Of a stretch of DNA of 63,658 nucleotides, positions 26,131 through 36,198 are shown in pieces (positions within the stretch are counted from its first letter, which is position 1; every line of letters starts with the position of its first letter). The notes under the pieces are model-generated. The model made no database searches. It saw only the letters and a list, made by a program, of their open reading frames with translations, and was not told where the DNA came from. The position numbers were made by a program, and so were the translations under genes. This DNA comes from Planctomycetota bacterium (GTDB lineage Bacteria; Planctomycetota; UBA1135; GCA-002686595), in the NCBI GenBank assembly GCA_029259605.1, contig JAJDEV010000190.1:1-63658 (forward strand). The letters run 5' to 3'.

Positions 26131-26150
26131 CCCCACCCGCCCGCGTGGGG
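26131..26150. terminator. possible hairpin between convergent genes
   Basis: CCCCAC, an 8-nt loop, GTGGGG, in the 77-nt gap between mltA and the convergent M56 gene. There is no T-run. Confidence 0.3.
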
Positions 26151-26187
26151 CGAATGGGAGGCCGCGAGTGAGAGAGACGGCGCGACG

Positions 26188-29100
26188 CTAGCGCACGGGA
26201 CGCGCGCTCGAAGAACGCAGCGTCGGTGCGGTGGCGGGCGTCGGCACCAAGGCGGGCGCCGGTGCCGCGATCGGCGACGACGCGGTCGTTCGCATCAGCG
26301 GAGCCGCGTGAACCCGCAGCTCGAAGCCCGCCGGCGCTCGCGTGGCCAACGTCGGAGCGCTGGCGGTCGGAAACACCGGGGCGGCCGCGATCGCGGGACG
26401 CGTCGAGGGTGTCGGAACGAGCGTCGCCTGATCATCGCTCCGGCGCCACTCGAAGTGGCGGTCGTCGGAGCGCTCGTTCGAACGCTTGTCCGCGCCCTGG
26501 TGCCCCTGTCCCGCGTTGCGTAGGTCTTCCAGCTTGCGGCGGAGCTTCTCGAGCTCGTGCTCACGCTCCTTCATCTTGGCGCGCAGCGCATCGATCTCGG
26601 CCTGGAGGTCCTTGTTTCCGCCTTCGTCGCGACGGAGACGCAGCACGTTCGAGCCCCCCGCGTGCGACTCGCCGTCGCCGTGCGCGTGTTCATGCTCGTC
26701 GCTGCGAACGCGGCCCAGCACTTCGTGCAAGCGCTCGCGATCCACGCGCGGCATGTTCTCGAGTTTGGCCCGCATCTCGTCGACGCGCACGTTGCCCTGC
26801 GCGTGACGCGCGTGCTCGAGGAGCTTCTTCGCGTCGTAGAGCGCGCGCTCCTTGACGATGCCTTTCCCCTCGAGCCCGTGGACTTCGATCCTGTGCGGCT
26901 TCACGACGTTGGATTCGCCCATGCCCTCGCGGTAGAGGCGCAGCGCGTTCGCGTGCACGCCGTCGAGCCCGACGTTTCCGTGCAGGTCCTTCACCTCATG
27001 CAGCTTCGCCTTGATCTCGGCGAGGTGCTTCTCGACGCGCTCGCCGTTCGAGCCGAGCGCGCGATACACCTTGCCGTGCGCGTGCTCGCCGTCCTGGTCG
27101 ACGGAGTACACGTGCGCGCCGTCGCCGAGGCGCAGGTAGCCGTGAGCCTTGCCCGCGTCGTCGTCGTCGTCCGAGTCGAGGTAGAACACGTTGCCGCCGC
27201 CCGATTCGACGTTCCACTCGAACCGGTGCGAGTCGTCCGCATCATCCGAGTCCTTCGAAGTCGACCAGGTGAGTCCTGACGACGCCTCGCACTCCGGGCA
27301 CTTCTCCTTCGACTTCCCCTTGGCCTTGGCCTTGGCCTTGTCGGGCTTCATCTTGATCGTGTTCTTCTCGAACGCGGCCCCGCGAATCACGACGTTGACC
27401 TTCGCATCGTCGCGCTCGATCCCGAGGCTCAGCGAGCCGTTCTTCATGTCGCGTTTCGCGCGGCTCAACTCGTCGAGCGTCGCCTTCTTGCCGTTGATCG
27501 AGACGATCACGTCGTTCGGCTCGATGCCCGCGCGTGAAGCGATCGAATTCGCGTTCACGCCGTGGACGACGATGCGGCCGTTCGACGTCGACGAGATCTG
27601 AACGCCGATGATCGGCGTGTCGCTGTCCTGCGAATCGACGATGTAGGCCAACCCGGAACCGCTGCCGACGGAGAGCGCGAGCGGCGCCCCCATGTCCGAG
27701 AGCGCGATGAGTCCCTCACCGATCTCGAAGTTCGGGCTGTCGGGTGCGAGCACGAAGTTCGTGCCTTCGAAGACCGGGAGCGGAGCCGGCTCGAGCGCGA
27801 CGTATTCGAGCGGTTCGACCACGATCTCCGGCAGCGGTTCGATGTCGGGAATCTCGATCCGGTCGACGATCTCGAGGATCTCCGCGAGGTCCGCGTCGTC
27901 GAGCAGGTCGCGCGTCTCGACACGACCCGCGCACTCCGCGCAACTGTGGGCATCTTGATCCTCGTCCTGCCCCGGAGTCGTCGCCGCGAGCGCGAGTTGA
28001 CCGCCCCAGAGGGCGGAGAATGCCGCGGATGCGGCGAAGATCGTGGAGCGACGCGATCCGCGTCGGACGGAAGACAATGAAACGAGCATCTCGATTCTCC
28101 TTGCTAGCTGACTGTTCGTGGTCGTCCAAGGGAGTAGGGCCGTGGACGGGACCGTTTGGGGAACGCCGATTCCGCGGCGCATCCACGCTGCGTATTCGAC
28201 CAATGCCGAGGCGTAGCGCTTGCGACGCCCCGTGCGACGGACGACCAAGAGGTCGCAGGAAAGCTCCCGCAGCAGGTCGATGCGCTTGCAAAGCCACCAT
28301 GCCGCGGGATGGAACCAGAAGAACGCGCGCATGGCTTCCTGACCGAGCATGGTCCAGGTGTCGCCGCGTTCGAGGTGGACGAGTTCGTGCAGCAGCACGC
28401 ACGACAGGACTTCGCGCGCGAGCTTCGGCTCGTCGGCGGCCGGAAGAACGACGATCGGCGTCGTGAGCCCGAAGCACATGGGCGACTCGACTTCGTCCGA
28501 CCTGCGCAGCTCGACCCGATCGCGCAGCGGCGACGCCTTCACGAGCATGTTCCAAACGGCGAGAACTTCACGATCGACGACGGGCCGCGAGTTGCGCAAG
28601 AGCGTCGTGGCGCGGCGCACGCGCAAGGCGAGGCGACCGAGCGAGAAGACCAGACCGATGAGGTAGATCGAGGCCGCGATCGTCAGCAATCGCGAGACGT
28701 TCGCGGCGGACAGTCGGAACCCGCTATCGAGTTGCTGCGAACCCGCGACGCTCGCGAGCATCTCGCCACCGTCGCGCGGAACCACGGTGCCGGTGACCGA
28801 GAGCCCGTCGGCCGATCCGTCTTCGGCCGACAACGCGACGAGGTCCGCCAGCAGCAACGTGTCGTCGTCCGTCCAATCCGCGCGCTGCGGGTCGACGTCG
28901 ACGACGAGCGTGAGTTGTTCGGGTTGCATGTCCACGCTCGCATCGCCCGTCGCGGTGGTCGCGTTGGACGGCTCGACGAGCAGCGCGTTCGCGAGCCGGG
29001 ACAACGGCGTGCCGTGCGGCATCCAGCGCGACAGGCCGGTCGCTTGCGCGACGAACTGCCCGAGCGGGAGCACGAGCGTCGCGAACAACACGATGACGAC

Positions 29101-29217
29101 GAGCCGGTAGGACGTGACCGGTTGACGACGCCAGAGCCAGAGCATCACGCCGGCGACGGTGGCCGCGAGCACGAGGCCGATCGAACCGACGACGAGGTTC
29201 CACTGCCACGCGCTCAC
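26188..29217 (-). CDS. M56 (BlaR1-like) sensor peptidase with PDZ domain and long charged tail
   Basis: 1009 residues. Membrane helices lie at about 7-29, 37-59, 176-198 and 392-411. The zinc metalloprotease motif HELVH is at 277-281 on the cytoplasmic side. The outer part has an acidic stretch, then a PDZ domain (about 550-625: IIGVQISSTSNGRIVV, IASRAGIEPNDVIVSINGKK), then a Lys/Glu-rich coiled coil with a CPECEASS pair and a Pro/Ala-rich end. Known BlaR1/MecR1 proteins sense a signal outside and cleave the BlaI repressor inside; here the sensor part is not a penicillin-binding domain. The start overlaps the blaI-like stop by ATGA. Confidence 0.85.
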   Translation of the reverse strand: MSAWQWNLVVGSIGLVLAATVAGVMLWLWRRQPVTSYRLVVIVLFATLVLPLGQFVAQATGLSRWMPHGTPLSRLANALLVEPSNATTATGDASVDMQPEQLTLVVDVDPQRADWTDDDTLLLADLVALSAEDGSADGLSVTGTVVPRDGGEMLASVAGSQQLDSGFRLSAANVSRLLTIAASIYLIGLVFSLGRLALRVRRATTLLRNSRPVVDREVLAVWNMLVKASPLRDRVELRRSDEVESPMCFGLTTPIVVLPAADEPKLAREVLSCVLLHELVHLERGDTWTMLGQEAMRAFFWFHPAAWWLCKRIDLLRELSCDLLVVRRTGRRKRYASALVEYAAWMRRGIGVPQTVPSTALLPWTTTNSQLARRIEMLVSLSSVRRGSRRSTIFAASAAFSALWGGQLALAATTPGQDEDQDAHSCAECAGRVETRDLLDDADLAEILEIVDRIEIPDIEPLPEIVVEPLEYVALEPAPLPVFEGTNFVLAPDSPNFEIGEGLIALSDMGAPLALSVGSGSGLAYIVDSQDSDTPIIGVQISSTSNGRIVVHGVNANSIASRAGIEPNDVIVSINGKKATLDELSRAKRDMKNGSLSLGIERDDAKVNVVIRGAAFEKNTIKMKPDKAKAKAKGKSKEKCPECEASSGLTWSTSKDSDDADDSHRFEWNVESGGGNVFYLDSDDDDDAGKAHGYLRLGDGAHVYSVDQDGEHAHGKVYRALGSNGERVEKHLAEIKAKLHEVKDLHGNVGLDGVHANALRLYREGMGESNVVKPHRIEVHGLEGKGIVKERALYDAKKLLEHARHAQGNVRVDEMRAKLENMPRVDRERLHEVLGRVRSDEHEHAHGDGESHAGGSNVLRLRRDEGGNKDLQAEIDALRAKMKEREHELEKLRRKLEDLRNAGQGHQGADKRSNERSDDRHFEWRRSDDQATLVPTPSTRPAIAAAPVFPTASAPTLATRAPAGFELRVHAAPLMRTTASSPIAAPAPALVPTPATAPTLRSSSARPVR

Positions 29218-29630
29218 CGACCTTCCTCCTCGTCCGAGAGCTGCTCCTCGATCCGACGCTTGAGCGCTTCGAGCTCCTCCCGGCTGACCGACTCGTGATC
29301 GAGCAGGTGCGCGAGCAGCGGCTCGGCTTGGCCGCTGAAGAGGCGCGCGACGAAGTCCTGCGTCATGTTCGAGCGCGCTTCGGAGCGCGTCACCCGCGCC
29401 TGGTACTCGTGCGCGCGGCCGGGGCCGGGGCGCGCATCGAGGACCTCCTTCTTCTTGAGGATGTTCATCATCGTCTGGACCGTCGTGTACGCGAGCGCGT
29501 GACCGTCGGCGGCCAGACGATCGACGACCTCACGCACGGTCAGACTCGCGGGATGCAGCTCCCAGACGACCTGCATGATCTCGAGCTCGAGGTCGGTGAG
29601 GCGTCGTTTGGTCGGTTCGTCGTTGGACAT
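29214..29630 (-). CDS. BlaI/MecI/CopY family repressor
   Basis: 138 residues. The winged-helix domain is LTDLELEIMQVVWELHPASLTVREVVDRL...YTTVQTMMNILKKKEVL, and the C-terminal dimer region is MTQDFVARLFSGQAEPLLAHLLDHE. It partners the M56 protease gene that it overlaps. It probably represses its own operon by binding the CTCCTAA...TTAGGAG dyads just upstream and is released by M56-dependent cleavage. The signal is unknown. Confidence 0.9.
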   Translation of the reverse strand: MSNDEPTKRRLTDLELEIMQVVWELHPASLTVREVVDRLAADGHALAYTTVQTMMNILKKKEVLDARPGPGRAHEYQARVTRSEARSNMTQDFVARLFSGQAEPLLAHLLDHESVSREELEALKRRIEEQLSDEEEGR

Positions 29631-29652
29631 GGGGGGGACTCCCGAAGGGGGA

Positions 29653-29718
29653 CTCCTAAAACGTTAGGAGGATTTCATCGACCGGCAACGCTGATCTCCT
29701 AAACTTTTCGTTGAGGAG
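29653..29718. promoter_or_regulatory. two operator-like dyads before the first blaI gene
   Basis: CTCCTAA-AACG-TTAGGAG at 29653-29670 is a perfect dyad. A second, imperfect one (CTCCTAA ... TTGAGGAG) lies at 29696-29718. Centres are about 45 bp apart, near four helical turns. They differ from the cop-box sequence used by the second BlaI pair at 41758. Confidence 0.55.
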
Positions 29719-29804
29719 GCGTAAGCGGCGGGGCCGGGGGCGCGCTCGGTACGGGGATGGCCGGGGGCGGTCGAGCGGCTCAACCTGACGCTTACGTTCC
29801 CGAA

Positions 29805-30863
29805 CTAGTCCGAGGCGGCGGGGCCGAAGGCCACGGCGTCGCCCGGCGGGGCTACTTCCGCCTGCGGATCGTCGAGGAACACGGCGACGAGCGCGACCCG
29901 CGCCCAGGTGGCGAGGCGCTCGGCATCGAGTCCTTCGCGCTCCAGATGGGCCACGAACGCAGCCCGGTGTCGGCGGTCGGCGGCGTCGGCGCCCGGGAGC
30001 GCGTTGACGCCGGGAACGCTCGGGGGCGGTTCGTCGCGGAGGAAGTCACGCAGGCGGGCTGCGGTCGAGTCCTCGGCGTCGCAAATGCGCACCGCTTCGA
30101 GCAGCAGCGCCGGCGAGATCGGGCGGTCGTACGCCAACGTCATCGCCTCGACGAACAGGGCCGGATCCACGACCTCGAACTCGCCCAGGACGCGCGCATA
30201 GGCCGCCGCGGCCTCACCGCGCCGCCCCAACCTCCGCAGCGCGCGCGCCGCCGATCGATCGATGCGCGGGCACACGAGCCCCAGGTCGCGCGACCGCTCG
30301 AGCGCTTCGAGAGCGCTGCGAGGCAGTCCGAGCTCCTGGCGGATCTGCCCGAGCCCGCACCAGCTCCGTGCATTGTTCGGTGCGATCCACGTGGCGACCT
30401 GCAGGTCGCGCTCCGCCGCGCGGCGAAAGCCCAGCTTGGCGTAGAGCGCACCTCGCACCTCGAGCAAGGACGAGGCACGGGGCGAGGCGGCGAGCGCTTC
30501 GTTGAGCACCGCGACCGCGGCCTCCGAGCGGCCTTCGCATTCGAGTTGCCACGCGTCTCGCAACGGTGCCGCGAACTCCGGATCGAACGCGACGACGTGC
30601 CAACCGCCCCACAGGAGCTCCGTGCCCGGCTCGCATCCGCCGTCGAGCCGCGTCGCCGCATTCGGCCCGGGCGACCACGCTGCGTCGGCGCCCACCGCGT
30701 CGACCCTGGCGCGTGCGCGACGCGCGGCGGACCGATCGACTGGCGCGGACCCGTTCGGCTCTTCCCGCGTCGGATCGGCACCCCTACAGCCGAGCGCGCT
30801 CGCGATCGCGACGAGCGCTGCGAGCGAACCGCACACGAAGGCGTTGTGATTCCGAGTCCCCAA
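29805..30863 (-). CDS. TPR-repeat lipoprotein
   Basis: About 352 residues from TTG; a GTG start at 30836 is an alternative. The signal peptide ends AIASALGC, a lipobox. The mature part has tetratricopeptide-like helix pairs: AVLNEALAASPRASSLLEVRGALYAKLG in pieces, AERDLQVATWIAPNNARSWCGLGQI, ALEALERSRDLG and GEAAAAYARVLGEF. It is a protein-interaction scaffold at the membrane with unknown partner. It is divergent from the HAD gene. Confidence 0.72.
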   Translation of the reverse strand: MGTRNHNAFVCGSLAALVAIASALGCRGADPTREEPNGSAPVDRSAARRARARVDAVGADAAWSPGPNAATRLDGGCEPGTELLWGGWHVVAFDPEFAAPLRDAWQLECEGRSEAAVAVLNEALAASPRASSLLEVRGALYAKLGFRRAAERDLQVATWIAPNNARSWCGLGQIRQELGLPRSALEALERSRDLGLVCPRIDRSAARALRRLGRRGEAAAAYARVLGEFEVVDPALFVEAMTLAYDRPISPALLLEAVRICDAEDSTAARLRDFLRDEPPPSVPGVNALPGADAADRRHRAAFVAHLEREGLDAERLATWARVALVAVFLDDPQAEVAPPGDAVAFGPAASD

Positions 30864-30972
30864 GATCCCACCTCGACGAAGCGGCCCCAATCCGCCCCGC
30901 ACCCCGCTAACATCGGCTCCGCGCTTCCGCGATCTTGCGGCAGAGTCGAGAACGCGCGCGCCCCCCTCCCCC

Positions 30973-31691
30973 ATGCCCCGCCCGCGACTGCGCGCCGTAT
31001 TCCTGGACGTCGGGAATACTCTTCTGCACGAGGAGCCCTCGCGCTTCGCGATCTACGCCGAGGTCGCACAGGCGCACGGCGTCGCGGTCGCGGCGACCGA
31101 GATGCGGGAGCGCATGTCGCGCGCGCACCATTCGCTCCCGGAACGCTTGGACGGCCACTTCCGCTACTCCGACGCCTGGTTCGAGGCCTTCATCCGGGCC
31201 GTGTTCGAGGCGGACGGCCTCAGCGAGGGCGCGCTGCGCACGGTCACGGCGGAGCTCTTCGCGCGCTTCGAGGCGCAGGCGAGCTTTCGACTGTTCCCCG
31301 GCGCGCGCGAGCTCGTCGACGCGGTCCGCGCGGCGGGCTTGACGCTCGGCATCATCTCGAACTGGAGCGCGAGGCTGCCGCGCGTCCTCGCAGCGATGGG
31401 CCTCGACTCGTCGTTCGACTTCGTGCTGTGCTCCGCGATCGAAGAGCTCGAGAAGCCCGACCCGCGCCTGTTCGAGCGCGCCCTCGCGCTCGCGGAGGTC
31501 GAGCCGCACGAGGCGCTCCATGCGGGCGATCATCCCCGACTGGACGTCGAAGCCGCTCGTTCGGTCGGGATCCAAGCGGTTCTCGTCGACCGCGGCGCCG
31601 CGTCGGGTAGAACATCCGACGCGACCACGAACGACGGCGAACGAGTGAGCGACCTGCAAGCACTCACGCGCCTGATCCTGGAACGATCCTG

Positions 31692-31692
<1 letters not shown>
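30973..31692 (+). CDS. HAD-superfamily hydrolase (HDHD3-like)
   Basis: 239 residues. Motif I is FLDVGNTLL (nucleophile Asp, with Asn in the second position as in HDHD3-type members), motif II is IISNWS, motif III is EKPDPRLF, and motif IV is HAGDHPRLDVEAA. A helical cap lies between I and II. It is probably a small-molecule phosphatase; the substrate is unknown. Its stop overlaps the MoxR start as TGATG, so the two are translationally coupled. Confidence 0.85.
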
Positions 31693-32690
<998 letters not shown>

Positions 32691-32715
32691 CTCGCTGCGT
32701 CCTCGACGGACCGAA

Positions 32716-32721
32716 TAGAAT
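32716..32721 (+). promoter_or_regulatory. -10 TAGAAT with leaderless geometry
   Basis: TAGAAT ends at 32721; the ATG of the nitrilase-type gene is at 32728, exactly at the expected transcription start. Confidence 0.55.
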
Positions 32722-32727
32722 CGCGCC

Positions 32728-33609
32728 ATGGCCTCCCTCGATCGCTGCCGCACCGTCCTCGCCCAGACCAATCCGCGACTGGGCGACCTGCACGCCAACC
32801 TGTCGGACCACGTGCAGCGCATCGACGACGCGGCCGCGGCGGGCGCGGACCTGATCGTCTTTCCCGAACTCTCGCTCACCGGCTACTTCCTGAAGGACCA
32901 GGTCGACGAGCTCGCGCTCGCGCCTGACTCCGGGGCGCTCGCCGAACTGGCCGACGCCTCCGAGCGCATTTCGATCGTCGCGGGCTTCGTCGAGCGAACG
33001 CCCGAGGGTCGGCTCTACAACTCGATCGGCCTCTTCGAAGGCGGTGCGTTGCGCAACGTCCATCGCAAGGTGCACCTCGTCTCGTATGGCATGTTCGACG
33101 AGGGGCGCGACTTCGCGGCAGGCGAGTCGTTCTCGTCGTTCGAGAGCGAGCGCGGGCGCTTCGGACCGCTGATCTGCGAGGACCTGTGGCACGCGCCGAG
33201 CGGCTATCTGCACTTCCTCGACAACGTCGACGCGCTCATCGTTCCGAGCGCGTCGCCCGCGCGCGGCGCCGAACAGCCCGGCCCCGGCCTCGCATCGCAA
33301 CGCGTTTGGCGCACGTTGCTCACCGCGCACGCGATGATGTATCGCACCTGGGTCGTGTACGTCGGGCGCGTCGGCTGGGAGGACGGCGTCGGATTCGGCG
33401 GGTCGAGCACGGTGATCGATCCGTTCGGCGACGTGGTTGTCGAGCTCGACGGACTCGAGGTCGCGCAGGCTGAGGTCGAGCTCGACGGGTCGGCGCTCCG
33501 CCGCGCGCGCGTGAGTACGCCGCTGCGGCGCGACGAGAAGCCATGGATCCTCGCCGCGGAACTCGCGCGCCACGTGCCCGGGCTCCCCGACGCAGAGCGC
33601 GATTCGTGA
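32728..33609 (+). CDS. nitrilase-superfamily glutaminase, probable NAD synthetase partner
   Basis: 293 residues. The Glu-Lys-Cys triad is visible: Glu in VFPELSLTGY, Lys in NVHRKVHL and Cys in PLICEDLWH. In most bacteria with glutamine-dependent NAD synthetase this domain is fused N-terminal to the synthetase. Here it is a separate gene whose stop overlaps the NAD synthase start as GTGA, so I infer it supplies ammonia from glutamine to that protein. Other nitrilase activities cannot be excluded. Confidence 0.8.
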   Translation: MASLDRCRTVLAQTNPRLGDLHANLSDHVQRIDDAAAAGADLIVFPELSLTGYFLKDQVDELALAPDSGALAELADASERISIVAGFVERTPEGRLYNSIGLFEGGALRNVHRKVHLVSYGMFDEGRDFAAGESFSSFESERGRFGPLICEDLWHAPSGYLHFLDNVDALIVPSASPARGAEQPGPGLASQRVWRTLLTAHAMMYRTWVVYVGRVGWEDGVGFGGSSTVIDPFGDVVVELDGLEVAQAEVELDGSALRRARVSTPLRRDEKPWILAAELARHVPGLPDAERDS

Positions 33610-34427
33610 GCGAGCTCGACATTCAGCCCGAGCTCGTCACGCGCATGCTCACGAGCTTCCTGCGCGAGGAGGTCGAGAACGCCGGGTTCTCGAAGGCACT
33701 GGTCGGACTCTCCGGCGGCATCGACTCGGCCGTATCGGCGGCGCTGTCGGCGCGCGCATTCGGACCGCAGAACGTCCTCGCGGTGCTCATGCCCCACCGT
33801 CAATCGAATCCGGACAGCGAGGCCGATGCGTTGCGTGTCGTCGACGCGCTAGGGATCGCATCACGGCGCGTCGAGATCACGCAGATGGCGGACGCCTATC
33901 TCGACGGCGAGTGTGTGAACGACGCGACACGGCGCGGCAACGTGATGGCGCGCTGTCGCATGATCGTTCTGTACGACCTCTCGGTCGAGTGGAGCGGGCT
34001 CGTGATCGGGACGAGCAACAAGACCGAGATGTTGCTCGGCTACTCGACCCAATGGGGCGACTCCGCGCACGCGGTCAACCCGCTCGGCGACCTCTACAAG
34101 CATCAGGTGTTCCAGCTCGCGCGCCACCTCGAGCTCCCGGCACCGGTCATCGACAAGCCGCCGTCCGCGGATCTGTTCGAGGGTCAAACGGACGAAGCCG
34201 ACCTCGGCTTCTCGTACGCGACGGCCGACCGCGTGCTCTTCGCGATGGTCGACCGGCGCTTCTCGATCAACGATCTGCTCGACGCGGGCTTCGACGAGTC
34301 GCTCGTCCGAACGATCGCGGCGCGCGTCGTGCGCAACCAGTACAAGCGTCTACCGCCCGTGCTCGCGAAGCTCTCGCACCGCTCGATCAGCCACGACTTC
34401 CGCTACTTGCGCGACTGGATGAAATGA
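33606..34427 (+). CDS. nadE: NAD+ synthase (ammonia-ligase subunit)
   Basis: 273 residues from GTG. The PP-loop is SGGIDSAVSAALS; other conserved parts are LMPHRQSNPDSEADA, RMIVLYDLS, IGTSNKTEMLLGYSTQWGDSAHAVNPLGDLYKHQV and KPPSADLFEGQTDEADLG. It adenylates nicotinate adenine dinucleotide and replaces the carboxyl with an amide using ammonia. The coupled nitrilase gene probably delivers the ammonia. This is the last step of NAD synthesis. Confidence 0.93.
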   Translation: MSELDIQPELVTRMLTSFLREEVENAGFSKALVGLSGGIDSAVSAALSARAFGPQNVLAVLMPHRQSNPDSEADALRVVDALGIASRRVEITQMADAYLDGECVNDATRRGNVMARCRMIVLYDLSVEWSGLVIGTSNKTEMLLGYSTQWGDSAHAVNPLGDLYKHQVFQLARHLELPAPVIDKPPSADLFEGQTDEADLGFSYATADRVLFAMVDRRFSINDLLDAGFDESLVRTIAARVVRNQYKRLPPVLAKLSHRSISHDFRYLRDWMK

Positions 34428-34435
34428 GCCCGCAT

Positions 34436-34467
34436 CGTCGGCGGCGCGCTTTTCGCACGCCGCGACG
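34436..34467. terminator. possible bidirectional hairpin between convergent genes
   Basis: CGTCGGCGGCG and CGCCGCGACG pair around an 11-nt loop containing TTTT, between nadE and the convergent small gene. Confidence 0.3.
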
Positions 34468-34498
34468 ACACGGGCTCGGAGGGAGGGGCCGTCGTTTC

Positions 34499-34948
34499 TC
34501 AGTGATCGGAGAGGAGCTGCGCGCAGAGCGAATCGAGATCGACGCTGCGGATGGCCTTCGCGTCGATCGGACCCAGCTTCTCGAACTTCTCGCGCTCTTC
34601 GTCGGAGGACATCTCCGCGTGTTTCCCTTGGAGCTTGTCGATCGAAGGAGCTTCGTGCTGGCGCAGGCTGAGCTGGGTGAGGTTCGCGGGCAGGTCGTCG
34701 GGCAGCTTCTCGCAGCGATCGAGCGCGAGCTTCGCGCGCTTGCACACCGTCAGCGTTTCCTTGAGGTTCGCGTGGATGCGGTTCAGACGATCGACATCCG
34801 GGTCGGGTCCCGACAGCGACTGGCGCACTTTCGCACACGCGACTTCCAGGACCGCGATCAACGTGTTGAGCTTGCGCATCAACCGCTTGCGGTACTCCGG
34901 GGAGTCCAGGTGGGATTCGGAGAACGGCTTTTCCTCGGGGTTGCTCAT
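34499..34948 (-). CDS. hypothetical helical protein
   Basis: 149 residues from the ATG before SNPEEK; a TTG ten codons upstream is possible. It is mostly helical: YRKRLMRKLNTLIAVLEVACAKVRQSL, VDRLNRIHANLKETLTVCKRAKLAL, and a charged end. No signal peptide, membrane segment or known motif is recognised. A TAGCTT box lies at 34982-34987, about 35 nt upstream. Confidence 0.6.
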   Translation of the reverse strand: MSNPEEKPFSESHLDSPEYRKRLMRKLNTLIAVLEVACAKVRQSLSGPDPDVDRLNRIHANLKETLTVCKRAKLALDRCEKLPDDLPANLTQLSLRQHEAPSIDKLQGKHAEMSSDEEREKFEKLGPIDAKAIRSVDLDSLCAQLLSDH

Positions 34949-35160
34949 GGTGATCGTGCTGACGGGCTCGGCGTCCAATCAAAGCTATCCCATGGATCCG
35001 ATTGCGGGGTGAAACCCGCGATTCGCGCCGGGACCGCCGGTGGAAAGAAGTTCCGCCCGCGCGTTGGCAATCCTCGCGCGGATCTCCACGACGCGCTCAA
35101 GGCAACGCCACGCCGTCTCCGAACTCCATGCATCGCCGCTGGGCAGCCCCAGCCGTTCCG

Positions 35161-35541
35161 ATGGAAGACAAGCGCCTGTTCACCCGTGTTCCCTCCTCGC
35201 TCGAGGTCGATCTCGTTCTCGCGAACGGGGACGAACTCTGCGGCCGCCTTCGCAACCTGAGCATGCGCGGGCTACTGCTCGCGAGCGACGCGACGCCTCC
35301 CGTCGGGTTGCCGTGCAACGTCACGGTGTACCTCGCCGGACGCGAGCACCGGATCCTGATCGAAGTGAAGGGGCAGATCGCGCGCTGCGAGAACGGTGGC
35401 ATCGGCGTCCGCTTCGTCGCGTTCTCGCACGACGCATTCGACAATCTGCGCGACGTCCTCCTCTTCGCGGCGCTCGACCCTGACGTCATCGAAGACGAGA
35501 TCACGCGCTACCTCGGCCAGACGTCGGCACGCGGTCACTAG
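35161..35541 (+). CDS. PilZ domain protein
   Basis: 126 residues: a single PilZ domain. It has RLFTRVP, matching the c-di-GMP-binding RxxxR, and RNLSMRGLLL, matching D/NxSxxG. The remaining barrel shows IEVKGQIARCENGGIGVRF. It probably binds cyclic di-GMP and relays it to an unknown partner. Its TAG stop is the CTAG of the short repeat that follows. Confidence 0.85.
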   Translation: MEDKRLFTRVPSSLEVDLVLANGDELCGRLRNLSMRGLLLASDATPPVGLPCNVTVYLAGREHRILIEVKGQIARCENGGIGVRFVAFSHDAFDNLRDVLLFAALDPDVIEDEITRYLGQTSARGH

Positions 35542-35583
35542 CCCGGATCATTCATGAGGCTTCACCGAGATCACCCGGGCTAG
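35538..35583. repeat. minimal 46-bp CTAG repeat
   Basis: CTAGCCCGG and CCGGGCTAG form perfect 9-bp ends around ATCATTCATGAGGCTTCACC and GAGATCAC. It is the short form of the family. Its left CTAG contains the stop codon of the PilZ gene. Confidence 0.75.
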
Positions 35584-35615
35584 CGCGACGAGTTACGGGA
35601 CGCGCGCGTTCGCGG

Positions 35616-35621
35616 TAGACT
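35616..35621 (+). promoter_or_regulatory. -10 TAGACT with leaderless geometry
   Basis: TAGACT ends 8 nt before the ATG of the acetyltransferase gene. Confidence 0.5.
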
Positions 35622-35628
35622 CCGGCCG

Positions 35629-36198
35629 ATGAGCGGTGCGTCGCGTGAGGTTCGGAGCGAGCGCGGACTCGCACGCCGCGTTTCGATCCGTCCGCCCTGC
35701 GCCGCGGACGAGCGCGAGCTGAGCCGCCTCCGCGAGGCGAGCTGGGACTTCCTCGCGCCCTGGGAATCCGCGCCTCCGCCCGCGCCGTTCGGTGAGGAGT
35801 GGTTCGCCACGTACATCGAGTCGGCAGCGCGCGACGACACGGAGCGCCTGTTGATCTGCCGCGCCGATGACGGCGCCATCGTCGGAGGCGCGAACATCAG
35901 CGCGATCGTGCGCGGCGCGTTCCACTGCGGCTTCCTCGGCTACTGGATCGGCGGTCCGTTCGCGCGACAGGGATTGATGAGCGAAGCGCTCCCGCTCGTT
36001 CTCGATCACGCCTTCGGCGCGCTCTCGCTGCACCGTGTCGAAGCCAACGTGCGCCCCGAGAACACGGCGTCAATCGCCTTGGTGCGCCGCAGCGGGTTTC
36101 GCCGCGAGGGGTTCTCCCCGAAGTACCTGCGGATCTCGGGCGAGTGGCGCGATCACGAGCGTTGGGCGTTGCTCGCGGAGGAGTGGCGGGCGCGCTAG
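35629..36198 (+). CDS. GNAT acetyltransferase (RimJ/RimL type)
   Basis: 189 residues. GNAT features: IRPPCAADERELSRLREAS at the N-terminus, HCGFLGYWIGGPFARQGLMSEALPLVLDHAF (acetyl-CoA loop with ARQGLM in place of RGxG), and LHRVEANVRPENTASIALVRRSGFRREG, typical of RimJ/RimL N-acetyltransferases of protein N-termini or small molecules. The target is unknown. Its TAG stop lies in the CTAG of the hairpin repeat. Confidence 0.88.
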   Translation: MSGASREVRSERGLARRVSIRPPCAADERELSRLREASWDFLAPWESAPPPAPFGEEWFATYIESAARDDTERLLICRADDGAIVGGANISAIVRGAFHCGFLGYWIGGPFARQGLMSEALPLVLDHAFGALSLHRVEANVRPENTASIALVRRSGFRREGFSPKYLRISGEWRDHERWALLAEEWRAR

